DNA of 10,399 nt. Source: Peptoniphilaceae bacterium. Its GTDB lineage: Bacteria > Bacillota > Clostridia > Tissierellales > Peptoniphilaceae. Where the stretch lies: the NCBI GenBank assembly GCA_030152565.1, contig JASLJE010000037.1:1-10399 (forward strand), in the 5' to 3' direction. The position numbers were made by a program, and so were the translations under genes. The notes under the pieces are model-generated. The model was not told where the DNA came from, did not search any database, and was given only the letters and a program-made list of their open reading frames with translations. Positions 1 to 7,258 of this stretch are shown here, piece after piece (position 1 is the stretch's first letter; each line of letters starts with the position of its first letter).

Positions 1-1427
1 GTGGAGCTGGTATGACAGCAGCTATAGAAGCTCATGATGCTGGTAAATCTGTTCTAATCTTAGAGAAAGCTGACTTTACTGGTGGAAACACTACTAGGGC
101 CACTGGTGGTATGAATGCAGGAAAGACAGAATATCAAGATATAAATGAGTTTGAGGCTAACGAAAAAGAAGCTATAGAAAATAAGATAGCCCTAGCTAGG
201 GAGGAGTACCCTGACCTAAAGGATTTAGCTGATAGTGTGGAAAAACAATTAAAAGAATACGAGGCTAATGGTGAAGGTTACTTTGATTCTAAAGAATTAT
301 TTATGCTAGATACCCTAATAGGTGGAAAAAATGTTAATGATCATGAATTAGTGGAAACACTGGTAGAAGATAGTCCAGCTGCTATTGATTGGTTAAAATC
401 TTATGGTATGGAGTTAACAGATGTAGCCTCTTTTGGTGGTGCTTCTGTTAAAAGAATTCATAGGCCTCTAGTAGACGGCCAAACTAAATCTGTTGGATCC
501 TATTTAGTTCCTAAGATGACAGATATAATAGAAGAAAAGAAAATCGAAATCTTATTTGGCGCTGGTGCTAGTGAATTAATAGAAAAAGATGGTGCTGTAG
601 TTGGGGTTAAGGCTGGAGATATTACAGTAAATGCAAAATCTGTTGTCTTAGCTACTGGTGGTTTTGCAGCTAATTTAGAGAAGGTTGTAGAAATTAAACC
701 AGAGTTAAAAGGTTTTGTAACTACCAATGCAGCTAGCTTAATGGGAGATGGTATTTGGATGGCTGAAAAGATAGGAGCTGACTTAGTTGATATGGATGAA
801 ATTCAAATCCATCCAACAGTTGAACAAGAGACTTCCTCTTTAATAACAGAAGGAGTTAGAGGTGATGGAGCTATCCTTGTGAACCAAGAAGGTAAAAGGT
901 TTGTAGATGAAGTAAACACAAGAGATGTAGTATCAGCTGCCGAAATTGAACAAACTGGTGGTTACGCTTATCTAATCTTTGACCAGGCTATGGTAGAAAA
1001 ATCTGGACCATTACAAGGTTATATTGAAAAAGGCTTTACTAAAGAAGGTAGCAGTTATGAAGAATTAGCGAAAGAGTTGGATATGGATGAGAAGACCTTC
1101 TCGGCTACTATGGAAAAATGGAATCAGTCTGTAGTAGATAAAAAGGATGAAGAGTTTGGTCGTACTGCTTTTGCTGAAGAGTTAAAAACAGCTCCTTACT
1201 ATGCTATAAAATTATCTCCAGGTGTTCACCACACTATGGGAGGTCTTAGAATAAATAAGGATACACAAGTATTAGATAAAGATGGTAATGCTATTCCTAA
1301 TTTATATGCAGCAGGTGAAATTACTGGTGGAGTACATGGTGCTAATAGACTGGGTGGAAATGCAGTTGCAGATATAATTATTTATGGTAGGATTGCTGGA
1401 CAAGAAGCTGCAGCCAATGCTAAATAA
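1..1427 (+). CDS. Fumarate-reductase-type FAD flavoprotein (flavocytochrome c family), 5' end cut off
   Basis: Soluble FAD-dependent reductase that probably reduces fumarate or another small 2-enoate as an anaerobic electron sink. The frame is open from base 3 (Gly-Ala-Gly before the first visible Met at base 12), which is the end of the N-terminal GxGxxG FAD-binding motif, so the gene starts outside the window. An N-terminal FMN-binding domain is common in this family but cannot be seen. Counting that Met as 1, the catalytic set of Shewanella flavocytochrome c3 is complete: H267 (QIHPT), T279-E280, R283, R304 (NTRD), H406 (VHHTMGG) and R446 (GANRLGGN) match H365, T377/E378, R381, R402, H504 and R544 with the same spacing. 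The residue matching M375 is Leu, not the Asp I recall for urocanate reductase, which slightly favours fumarate. No heme motif (CxxCH) is visible. A terminator follows directly, so it is the last gene of its transcript. Confidence 0.9.
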   Translation, partial: GAGMTAAIEAHDAGKSVLILEKADFTGGNTTRATGGMNAGKTEYQDINEFEANEKEAIENKIALAREEYPDLKDLADSVEKQLKEYEANGEGYFDSKELFMLDTLIGGKNVNDHELVETLVEDSPAAIDWLKSYGMELTDVASFGGASVKRIHRPLVDGQTKSVGSYLVPKMTDIIEEKKIEILFGAGASELIEKDGAVVGVKAGDITVNAKSVVLATGGFAANLEKVVEIKPELKGFVTTNAASLMGDGIWMAEKIGADLVDMDEIQIHPTVEQETSSLITEGVRGDGAILVNQEGKRFVDEVNTRDVVSAAEIEQTGGYAYLIFDQAMVEKSGPLQGYIEKGFTKEGSSYEELAKELDMDEKTFSATMEKWNQSVVDKKDEEFGRTAFAEELKTAPYYAIKLSPGVHHTMGGLRINKDTQVLDKDGNAIPNLYAAGEITGGVHGANRLGGNAVADIIIYGRIAGQEAAANAK

Positions 1428-1437
1428 AATATTTTTT

Positions 1438-1474
1438 AAAAGAGACTGGGAAGTTATTTTCCTAGTCTTTTTTT
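1438..1474 (+). terminator. Rho-independent terminator of the flavoprotein gene
   Basis: The arms AGACTGGGAA (1443-1452) and TTCCTAGTCT (1459-1468) form a 10-bp stem with one G-U pair and a 6-base loop. An A-run before the stem and a T-run (1468-1474) after it lengthen the helix and supply the U-tract. It starts about ten bases after the flavoprotein stop codon and separates this gene from pirin. Confidence 0.88.
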
Positions 1475-1485
1475 ATTCCCTTTCT

Positions 1486-1527
1486 AATATCTTATAGGTT
1501 TGCCTATCTTGTATTAGGGTAGATATT
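1486..1527. repeat. Inverted repeat upstream of the pirin gene, possible operator
   Basis: The perfect 7-base arms AATATCT (1486-1492) and AGATATT (1521-1527) enclose a small hairpin, ATAGG-TTTG-CCTAT (1494-1507). They lie 34-75 bases before the pirin start, where a promoter must be. No convincing -35/-10 pair is visible; the best candidates (TTGCCT at 1500 with TATTTA at 1524, or TTGTAT at 1509 with TAGATT at 1531) are weak. This could be an operator or chance in A/T-rich DNA. Confidence 0.25.
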
Positions 1528-1560
1528 TACTAGATTACTATGAAATTATAGGAGGTAACT

Positions 1561-2445
1561 ATGAATTATAAAAAAATTGCAAATATATTTTCTGGACCCA
1601 ATCCCCATTGGGTGGGAAATGGATTTAGGGTAAAGCAATATTTCCCCCAAGGTCAGTCCCTAGATTTCTATAAAGAATTTTCTCCCTTTATACTCTTGGA
1701 CTATAATGAGCCTTATTTCTTTAGGCCTAGTCCTTTTCCTATAGGTGTAGGCCCCCATCCTCACAGGGGATTTGAAACAGTAACTTTTTCCTTTGCAGGA
1801 AAAATAGCCCATGGTGACAACCAGGGGAATTATGATGTAATAAATCCTGGTGATATTCAGTGGATGACAGCTGGCTCAGGCATTTTACATAAAGAATATC
1901 ATGAAGAAGAATATGCAAAAAAGAATAGGGTTTTTCATATGATTCAGCTTTGGGTTGATTTACCTAAGGAGAATAAGATGACTGCCCCCAATTATCAGGC
2001 CATAGGCCAGGATAAAATGGGCAAGTATGTATCAGAGGATGAAGGGATTGATCTCACTGTATATGCGGGTGAAGCTTATGGTGTAAAGGGACCAGCTCAA
2101 ACTTTCTCTCCCATGAATATCTATAAGCTGGATATAGCTGAGAATAAAAGTATAGACTTTATAGAAGAAAGAGACTTTAATACAGGGATACTTTGCCTGG
2201 CGGGCCAAGTATTAGTAAATGAAGAAAGCCCTATTAAAGAGGGGGACTTTCTCTTATTTGATAATTTAGGAGAAGATATTAGAATTGAAGGCTTAAGTGA
2301 ATTTTCTCAATTATTTATTCTAAGTGGAAGGCCTTTAGACCAAGAAGTTTTTGCTATGGGACCTTTTGTAATGGCCAGTGAGAAGGATCTAATCGATGCA
2401 CATGTCGATTTTGAGGAAGGTGCTTTTGGTCCTATGGATTTTTAA
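1561..2445 (+). CDS. Pirin family protein (bicupin)
   Basis: Iron-binding bicupin of 294 residues, the normal length for bacterial pirins. Members are cytosolic; some have quercetin dioxygenase activity or bind metabolic enzymes and regulators, but the role of most is unknown. The N-terminal cupin carries the family signature: PHPHRGFETVT (H66, H68) and AGSGILHKEYHEEE (H110, E112), the same pattern and spacing as the four iron ligands of human pirin (H56, H58, H101, E103). NPGDIQWMTAGSG (95-107) is the typical strand before the second ligand pair. The C-terminal half is the more variable second cupin. The start has a clear GGAGG at 1551-1555, five bases ahead. It stands alone between two terminators and faces the rpoN operon. 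No functional link to its neighbours is evident. Confidence 0.92.
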   Translation: MNYKKIANIFSGPNPHWVGNGFRVKQYFPQGQSLDFYKEFSPFILLDYNEPYFFRPSPFPIGVGPHPHRGFETVTFSFAGKIAHGDNQGNYDVINPGDIQWMTAGSGILHKEYHEEEYAKKNRVFHMIQLWVDLPKENKMTAPNYQAIGQDKMGKYVSEDEGIDLTVYAGEAYGVKGPAQTFSPMNIYKLDIAENKSIDFIEERDFNTGILCLAGQVLVNEESPIKEGDFLLFDNLGEDIRIEGLSEFSQLFILSGRPLDQEVFAMGPFVMASEKDLIDAHVDFEEGAFGPMDF

Positions 2446-2456
2446 AAAAATAAAAA

Positions 2457-2486
2457 AGAAACCAGGGATTATAATCTCTGGTTTCT
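2457..2486. terminator. Bidirectional terminator between pirin and the rpoN operon
   Basis: A 13-bp stem with a single G-T pair: the left arm begins AGAAACCAGGGAT at 2457, the right arm ends CTGGTTTCT at 2486, and a 4-base loop lies near 2470-2473. Read on the minus strand it is followed by a long T-rich run (complement of 2443-2457), an excellent U-tract for the rpoN operon. On the plus strand the tail (ATCTTTCC) is weaker. It sits 8 bases beyond the rpoN stop and 12 beyond the pirin stop. Confidence 0.88.
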
Positions 2487-2493
2487 ATCTTTC

Positions 2494-3771
2494 CTAATCA
2501 AATACTCTTCTATCCCTAGATGAACCTAAGCCTAAAGACTTTCTATATTTAGCTACTGTCCTTCTTTGAATTTCAATTCCTTCTTTGTTTAATTGTTTTT
2601 TTAAGGATTCATCGGATAAAGGATAGGATTTGTCTTCTTCTTGTATTAGCTTAAATATTCTGTCTTCTATATAGTCCCTACTAAAGTTTAAATCATTTTT
2701 TTCTGTGCCTTCAATAAAGAAGTATTTCAAGGGGTAAAGTCCCCTATCACATACAAGGTATTTATCTTTTACTATCCTACTTACGGTAGAGGAAGATAGT
2801 CCAACTTCTTCTGCTACTTCCTTCCTTGTTAAGCTTTTTAATCTGCCTTGGGATAGGAAGAAATCCATCTGCCTGTCTAAGAGGAAGTTCATTACCTTCT
2901 CTGTGTTTATTCTTCTTTCTTCTAGGCTTTTCTTTATAAAGTCAGCCTGCCTAAATTTTTTTATTAAGTATTCCTTGCTTTCTCCCTCAGCCTCCTCCAT
3001 CATTTTTAGATAAGAAGGGCTGATGACTATATCTCTTTCATGGGCTAAGACTTGGAATTCTATGGAGGAGTCCTTTACTTTTACCACTATGTCTGGAGAA
3101 ATATATTCAGTTTTTTTAATAAACAAATCGCAGCCAAATAAGGGGTAGGGTTTTAACTTTTTCAATTCCTCTAAAAGTTCATTGACCCTCTTTCTATCTA
3201 TCTTCATTTGTTTAGCTATATGGGGGATTTTATTTTCCCCTAGGTCTAAAAGATGGTTATCAATGAGATAAATCAAATCCTCATCTTTAGTCTGACTTTT
3301 CAAGTAGTCTTCTATACTAGAATAGGCCAGCCCCTCAGGTTCAAAGGTTCTTATCTTTTTTAACACTCGGTCTAAACTTTCCTGATTTATATTTAATTTT
3401 TCTTTTATACTGGCTTGGGATACGGTTAGAATCCCTCTATCGTCTATTTTATTTAGTATATAGCTGGCTAGTAGGTAACTTTCTGGATCCAGGTCAAGTT
3501 TTATTTCTTTTTTTATTTTATCATAAAGGCTTTCTTCATTTACCAAGGAGAGGATAGGATTTCTATCATCTAGTCTATTTTTAGAAAAGTCTGTCATGTG
3601 TGAGTATAAAGATTCCCTTGGTGTAAATTCTAAAAATACATTTTCCAAGGCCAGGTCATTTATTTTCTTGTTTAATTCTAAATAGTTCATAGCTAAAAGG
3701 TCTATGCCTAACCTTAGATTAGTGGTCATCACTAGCCTTGCTTCCTGTTTTACTTGATAATTAATATCCAT
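2494..3771 (-). CDS. rpoN: RNA polymerase sigma-54 factor
   Basis: Alternative sigma factor that directs RNA polymerase to -24/-12 promoters and needs an AAA+ activator to melt DNA. With the start used here it is 425 residues, slightly short for the family. Region I (about 5-50, VKQEARLVMTTNLRLGIDLL...NYLELNKKI) is the activator-responsive helix pair, though poor in Gln. The acidic region II is nearly absent. The core-binding domain spans about 80-260. The HTH lies at about 315-337 (LTRKEVAEEVGLSSSTVSRIV). The C-terminal RpoN box reads QRRTVAKYRK (402-411) against the consensus ARRTVAKYRE. The start at 3771 is preferred over the upstream in-frame ATG at 3792 because AAAGGAG (3777-3783) lies five bases before it, while 3792 has no ribosome site. 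It begins 45 bases after the permease stop with no strong promoter between, so it is probably the last gene of the operon. Confidence 0.95.
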   Translation of the reverse strand: MDINYQVKQEARLVMTTNLRLGIDLLAMNYLELNKKINDLALENVFLEFTPRESLYSHMTDFSKNRLDDRNPILSLVNEESLYDKIKKEIKLDLDPESYLLASYILNKIDDRGILTVSQASIKEKLNINQESLDRVLKKIRTFEPEGLAYSSIEDYLKSQTKDEDLIYLIDNHLLDLGENKIPHIAKQMKIDRKRVNELLEELKKLKPYPLFGCDLFIKKTEYISPDIVVKVKDSSIEFQVLAHERDIVISPSYLKMMEEAEGESKEYLIKKFRQADFIKKSLEERRINTEKVMNFLLDRQMDFFLSQGRLKSLTRKEVAEEVGLSSSTVSRIVKDKYLVCDRGLYPLKYFFIEGTEKNDLNFSRDYIEDRIFKLIQEEDKSYPLSDESLKKQLNKEGIEIQRRTVAKYRKSLGLGSSRDRRVFD

Positions 3772-3816
3772 GGTCTCTCCTTTCTTAGTCATGGTAGAGG
3801 TTTATAAATCTATCTT

Positions 3817-5187
3817 CTACATCATGCCTAATGATAAAATAGTTGTTACAATCCAGCCAGATGCATAGTAGGCCATAAATTGTACTCCTGTGTGAATTTC
3901 AAATATATTGTGTAAGATTCCACCAAATAAACCTATACAAAGGGCTACGATTATTCCTATTACTCCTGCTTCATAAAAAGCAAGCATGAAGATTAGACCT
4001 AGGAAGGCTCCTATTAAGGCTTCGTGACTGATGTATCTAAACATCATTTCTGTCCATTTCCTAGCTTTTTTAATAGCTAGTGGGTAGGCAAATAGGGAGC
4101 CACCTAAGATAGCTAAAAGTCCTATAATAATATACTGGCTTGGAGTTAGGAAACTGGATAGGTTATTGATTGGGTCTATAGTAAATCTTGGCGGTGCATT
4201 AAACAAGGGTGCTCCAGGTCCTAAGGCTACTGGACTTATGGGGATACCAAAAGCTAGTAGGGATATGATAAATCCTCCTAAATAGGTAGCATTGGATACA
4301 GCATCTTGAGTCGCAACTGTAGAAGTTATCTTGTCATATAATTCTGGTTTCTTTCCTGCTACTAATTCTCCCAGCATTACAGTGGATCCTACTGGAGAGA
4401 AGGTAAACATTCCTGTTCCAACAACTGAACTTAAGGCAACTTCCCTTCTTTGTTTTTTAGTTAATATTTTAAGAGGGTTAGGATAAATAGAGAACTTTTC
4501 CTTGGCCTCAGGAGCCAACCATATATCGGTAGGGCTGTCTTTTGTTTGTTGTTTTCTCATTTTAGGTACCATTACATTGAATAGCTCTGAAATCATAGGT
4601 CCGATAGTTATTCCCATAAAAATAGATATAAATAGGGTTTTGCCTACAGATTCTACTGCTAATCTTTGGAATCCTTGTATTAAGAAGGAGTAAGGTACTA
4701 GGGCAATTACTGCCGCCCATTTAGCACTAGACATGTAAGCTATGATGGCTGCACCTATAGTAAAGATAAGTCCTATATAAGGTGTTATAACATCTCCCAA
4801 GGGAGCAAGTAAATATGCGAATCCTACTGCTACTGGTACGGCTATAACAGAACCTACTATAGATCCAGCTGCCATCTTACGCATGGATACATGGGGAATT
4901 CCCAGTCTCTTTGCTAGGGCACTATATCTAACCATAGGAACTGCCATGGTGCTTCCTGGTAATGCTGCCATAGCTGTTGGTACTGTATGGCTTATTTGCA
5001 TGGCAACTATAATTCCTATAAACCATGCATATAGTACTACTGGTTCTAAGCCTAATAGTACTAGTACTAAGGTAAGAGGAGCCATGGTAGCCGTTTCATC
5101 AGTTCCCGGAATAATTCCAACTATACTAAATATTATTCCTCCAATAAATGAAGCTAAAAACGCTTCTAAAATCAACATTGCACTCAT
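3817..5187 (-). CDS. TctA-like tripartite tricarboxylate transporter permease
   Basis: Integral membrane permease of 456 residues, most probably taking up a carboxylic acid with proton or sodium symport. TctA-family marks are present though diverged. The N-terminal glycine-rich loop is FIGGIIFSIVGIIPGTDETATMAPLT (about 14-39). A second Pro-Gly loop, ALPGSTMAVPMVRYSALAKRLG, lies at about 75-96. The equivalent loop of the second half, TQDAVSNATYLGGFIISLLAFGIPISPVALGPGAP, lies at about 293-327. Hydrophobic segments occur throughout, with a basic cytoplasmic stretch (about 209-250) between the halves. The start is one base after the stop of the small membrane protein, with a GGGGG ribosome site inside that gene, so the two are translationally coupled. 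No periplasmic-type binding protein (TctC) is encoded in the operon. Mevalonate or a related acid is a context-based guess at the substrate. Confidence 0.85.
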   Translation of the reverse strand: MSAMLILEAFLASFIGGIIFSIVGIIPGTDETATMAPLTLVLVLLGLEPVVLYAWFIGIIVAMQISHTVPTAMAALPGSTMAVPMVRYSALAKRLGIPHVSMRKMAAGSIVGSVIAVPVAVGFAYLLAPLGDVITPYIGLIFTIGAAIIAYMSSAKWAAVIALVPYSFLIQGFQRLAVESVGKTLFISIFMGITIGPMISELFNVMVPKMRKQQTKDSPTDIWLAPEAKEKFSIYPNPLKILTKKQRREVALSSVVGTGMFTFSPVGSTVMLGELVAGKKPELYDKITSTVATQDAVSNATYLGGFIISLLAFGIPISPVALGPGAPLFNAPPRFTIDPINNLSSFLTPSQYIIIGLLAILGGSLFAYPLAIKKARKWTEMMFRYISHEALIGAFLGLIFMLAFYEAGVIGIIVALCIGLFGGILHNIFEIHTGVQFMAYYASGWIVTTILSLGMM

Positions 5188-5188
5188 C

Positions 5189-5647
5189 TTAAGCCCCCTT
5201 TGCTAATTCTTTGTATTCAGCCTTGTAGTTTGGCGAATCTTCAGGTATCAAGGCTAAAAGTGCATATAATTGTAAATCTTCTAATTCCTTGATTATATCT
5301 TCATCCGCTACTGCTAAGGCTGCTCTTTCTTCCTCTACTGTGATACCTGCAGCATGCAAAATATCTTCTATGTCTTCAAATTCAAATCTTTCTTCTATAT
5401 TTCTTTTAGGTTTAAAAAGTTTAGCTGATACTACACCTGAGATGATACATCCCATAACTCCAACTATAAGAGCATATCCATTGGCTAAACTTTCTTCTAA
5501 TCCTTCCATTCCTAGAAAGATTTTTTGTCCTATTAGGAAGAAGGTCATGGTTAATCCCACGCCTAGAAGGCAGGCAATACCTAGTTCTTTAAGTATTACC
5601 CTATCTCCCCAAACTTCCGTATAAATTGGCTTGTTTTTATCAGTCAT
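5189..5647 (-). CDS. Small two-helix membrane protein, probable permease partner (TctB-like position)
   Basis: A 152-residue protein that I do not recognise as a named family. It has two hydrophobic segments, about residues 18-40 (ILKELGIACLLGVGLTMTFFLIG) and 58-78 (YALIVGVMGCIISGVVSAKLF), joined by a short loop. A basic KPKR (79-82) follows, then a soluble acidic, helical tail of about 70 residues (EFEDIEDILHAAGITVEEE..., ...IIKELEDLQLYALLALI). By the positive-inside rule the tail is probably cytoplasmic. It takes the place of TctB, the small subunit of tripartite tricarboxylate transporters, but TctB usually has four helices and no such tail. AGAGGGG lies six bases before the ATG. It follows the HMG-CoA reductase stop by 14 bases and precedes the permease by one base, which suggests a two-component transporter. 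Confidence 0.75.
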   Translation of the reverse strand: MTDKNKPIYTEVWGDRVILKELGIACLLGVGLTMTFFLIGQKIFLGMEGLEESLANGYALIVGVMGCIISGVVSAKLFKPKRNIEERFEFEDIEDILHAAGITVEEERAALAVADEDIIKELEDLQLYALLALIPEDSPNYKAEYKELAKGA

Positions 5648-5661
5648 TTTATACCCCTCTC

Positions 5662-6915
5662 TTAAGATAATAATTCTTTAGCGTACTCTATATTTATCTT
5701 CTTATCCTTTATCATTTTCTCTACAACTCTGTCTATTTGGTCTTTTTCTGCACCTGCTTGGACAGCTATATTTTTAGCATGTAAGGACATGTGACCTCTT
5801 TGGATTCCTTCGGTAGCTAAGGCCCTGATAGCAGATAGGTTTTGTGCTAAACCTAAGGCGGCGATGACTTCTGCTAATTCTAAGGCTGTTTCTACTCCTA
5901 AGATTTTTACATTGGCCTGGGCAGTTGGATGAACCTTAGTAGCCCCACCTACTAAGCCTAGAGCTAGTGGCATTTCTATAGTGCCCACTAAATCTCCCTC
6001 ATCTGTTTTTTCCCAGCTTGTTAGAGGTTTATAGCTGCCAGTTATAGATGCATAGGCATGGGCTCCTGATTCTATAGCACGAGTATCATTGCCTGTAGCC
6101 AATACTGCTGCGGATATACCATTCATTATTCCCTTATTATGTGTTGCTGCCCTATAAGGATCTGCTTCTGCAAAGGCATAGGCTGTGATTATTTTATCTA
6201 CTACTTCTTCTCCACCTAACTCTTCTTTCTTTACTAAACAACTAGCTCTTACTAGTCTTTTTGTAGCCAGGTTAGATAGGATTTTTAGGTAAACACTGCC
6301 TCCTGTTAATGATTCTATATATGGAGCTAGGTTTTCTGCCATAGTATTTACTGCATTGGCTCCCATGGCATCTAAGGTATTCACTATTAAATGAATTACT
6401 AGCATATCCTCACTGATGGATGATTTTACTCTTCTTACTTCTAAGTCCTTGGCTCCTCCACCTAATTTTACTAAGATGGGATCACTTTCATTGGCTCTCT
6501 TTAAGATTTCTTCCTTGTTTTGATAGATTTTAAACTTGGTATATTCTATATCTTTTACGCCTATTACCTGTATTTGAGCTATCATCATAGATCCTGTATT
6601 TGTAGTGTAAAATCCTCCAGATGACCTGGCTACCTTGGCTCCATTACTAGCTGCTGCTATTACAGATGGTTCTTCTGTTACCATGGGTACTAGATATTCC
6701 TTGTCATTGACTATAAAGTTTAAAGCTACTCCTACTGGTAAGGAGAATCTACCTATTACATTTTCTACCATATGGTCTGATGCGTTTTCTGATAGGGCGT
6801 TGGCATCTTGTAGAGTTTTTATTTCCTCTTGTCCTAAATTGCTAAATTCTGCTACTTCTTTTAATCTATCTTCTACGGATAATTTGTAAAAACCTGAATA
6901 GTTGTTATTTTTCAT
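5662..6915 (-). CDS. mvaA: Class II (degradative-type) hydroxymethylglutaryl-CoA reductase
   Basis: Catalyses mevalonate + CoA + 2 NAD+ to HMG-CoA + 2 NADH, or the reverse. It has 417 residues, near the usual length. The catalytic residues of the Pseudomonas mevalonii enzyme are all present: E82 (EEPSVIAAAS), K261 (ATHNKGIMNG), D277 (ATGNDTRA) and H375 (RGHMSLHA), matching E83, K267, D283 and H381. DAMGAN is at 182-187. D145 (ESDPILVKLGGG) aligns with P. mevalonii D146, reported to set NAD preference, which fits an oxidative catabolic role. By eye it resembles the P. mevalonii enzyme (AYAFAEADPYRAATHNKGI, GLVGGATKVHP) more than biosynthetic MvaA of staphylococci. The start has AGAGGT seven bases upstream and overlaps the preceding gene by 11 bases. 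The operon contains no mevalonate kinase or HMG-CoA synthase, which also argues against biosynthesis. Confidence 0.94.
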   Translation of the reverse strand: MKNNNYSGFYKLSVEDRLKEVAEFSNLGQEEIKTLQDANALSENASDHMVENVIGRFSLPVGVALNFIVNDKEYLVPMVTEEPSVIAAASNGAKVARSSGGFYTTNTGSMMIAQIQVIGVKDIEYTKFKIYQNKEEILKRANESDPILVKLGGGAKDLEVRRVKSSISEDMLVIHLIVNTLDAMGANAVNTMAENLAPYIESLTGGSVYLKILSNLATKRLVRASCLVKKEELGGEEVVDKIITAYAFAEADPYRAATHNKGIMNGISAAVLATGNDTRAIESGAHAYASITGSYKPLTSWEKTDEGDLVGTIEMPLALGLVGGATKVHPTAQANVKILGVETALELAEVIAALGLAQNLSAIRALATEGIQRGHMSLHAKNIAVQAGAEKDQIDRVVEKMIKDKKINIEYAKELLS

Positions 6916-7258
6916 TTATGCTACCTCTATATTTTTCATAAGCTTCTTGGTCAACTTCCATTCTTAGTAGGGCTGAAAACATGGATTTTCCTAGGGAATC
7001 TAATCTTAGTGAGAAGGTGGCTCCTCCACCTAGGGCTTCTTTCATTACAAAGTTCATTCCTTGTAGGGAGTCTACTTCATATCTTTTTATTTCCCCAAAT
7101 ACCATGCCTTCAAAATGTTTTTTTACTCTTTCTACTGTTAAGTAGTCTTTTAAAAATTCATAGTCTTCTGGATTTCTGGGATAAACGCATAGGTTACTTA
7201 TGTTTCCCTTGTCTCCCGATCTACCATGGGCTAGGTCATTTAATAGTAGTTTTTTCAT
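6905..7258 (-). CDS. Small AtuA C-terminal-like (ferredoxin-fold) protein
   Basis: A 117-residue soluble protein. It matches the small C-terminal domain that follows the large domain in many AtuA-family proteins of acyclic terpene use: LNDLAHGRSGDKGNISNLCVYPR (6-28), the segment LTVERVKKHF (40-49), IKRYEVDSLQGMNFVMKEALGGGATFSLRLDSLGK (57-91) and a LLRMEV end. Here it is a separate gene, whereas in Pseudomonas-type AtuA it is fused to the large domain. Its start overlaps the stop of the large AtuA gene by one base (TAATG), with GGAGG seven bases upstream inside that gene. It should therefore be made in step with AtuA and probably binds it as a subunit. The strongly conserved RSGDKGN and GGG loops suggest part of an active site or a CoA-ligand site, but the reaction is not known. 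Confidence 0.85.
   Translation of the reverse strand: MKKLLLNDLAHGRSGDKGNISNLCVYPRNPEDYEFLKDYLTVERVKKHFEGMVFGEIKRYEVDSLQGMNFVMKEALGGGATFSLRLDSLGKSMFSALLRMEVDQEAYEKYRGSINEK

Noticed and set aside
1494..1507. Small hairpin ATAGG-TTTG-CCTAT upstream of pirin as a terminator or riboswitch part
   Set aside because: Only five base pairs, no T-run after it, and far too short for a known riboswitch; kept only as part of the possible operator region.
3801..3829. TATAAA on the minus strand (3806-3801) as a private vegetative promoter of rpoN
   Set aside because: The -10 is acceptable, but the position 17 bases upstream reads AGGCAT, with no likeness to TTGACA and no TG extension. It stays a weak alternative, noted because it would weaken the feedback idea.
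4502..5624. Plus-strand open frames opposite the permease and small membrane protein genes
   Set aside because: They are mirror frames of well-supported minus-strand genes, lack ribosome sites and have no recognisable protein features.
5662..6915. HMG-CoA reductase as part of isoprenoid biosynthesis
   Set aside because: No other mevalonate-pathway gene is present, the sequence looks closer to the Pseudomonas mevalonii degradative type, and the operon holds a permease, AtuA genes and sigma-54 control. Not fully excluded without the rest of the genome.
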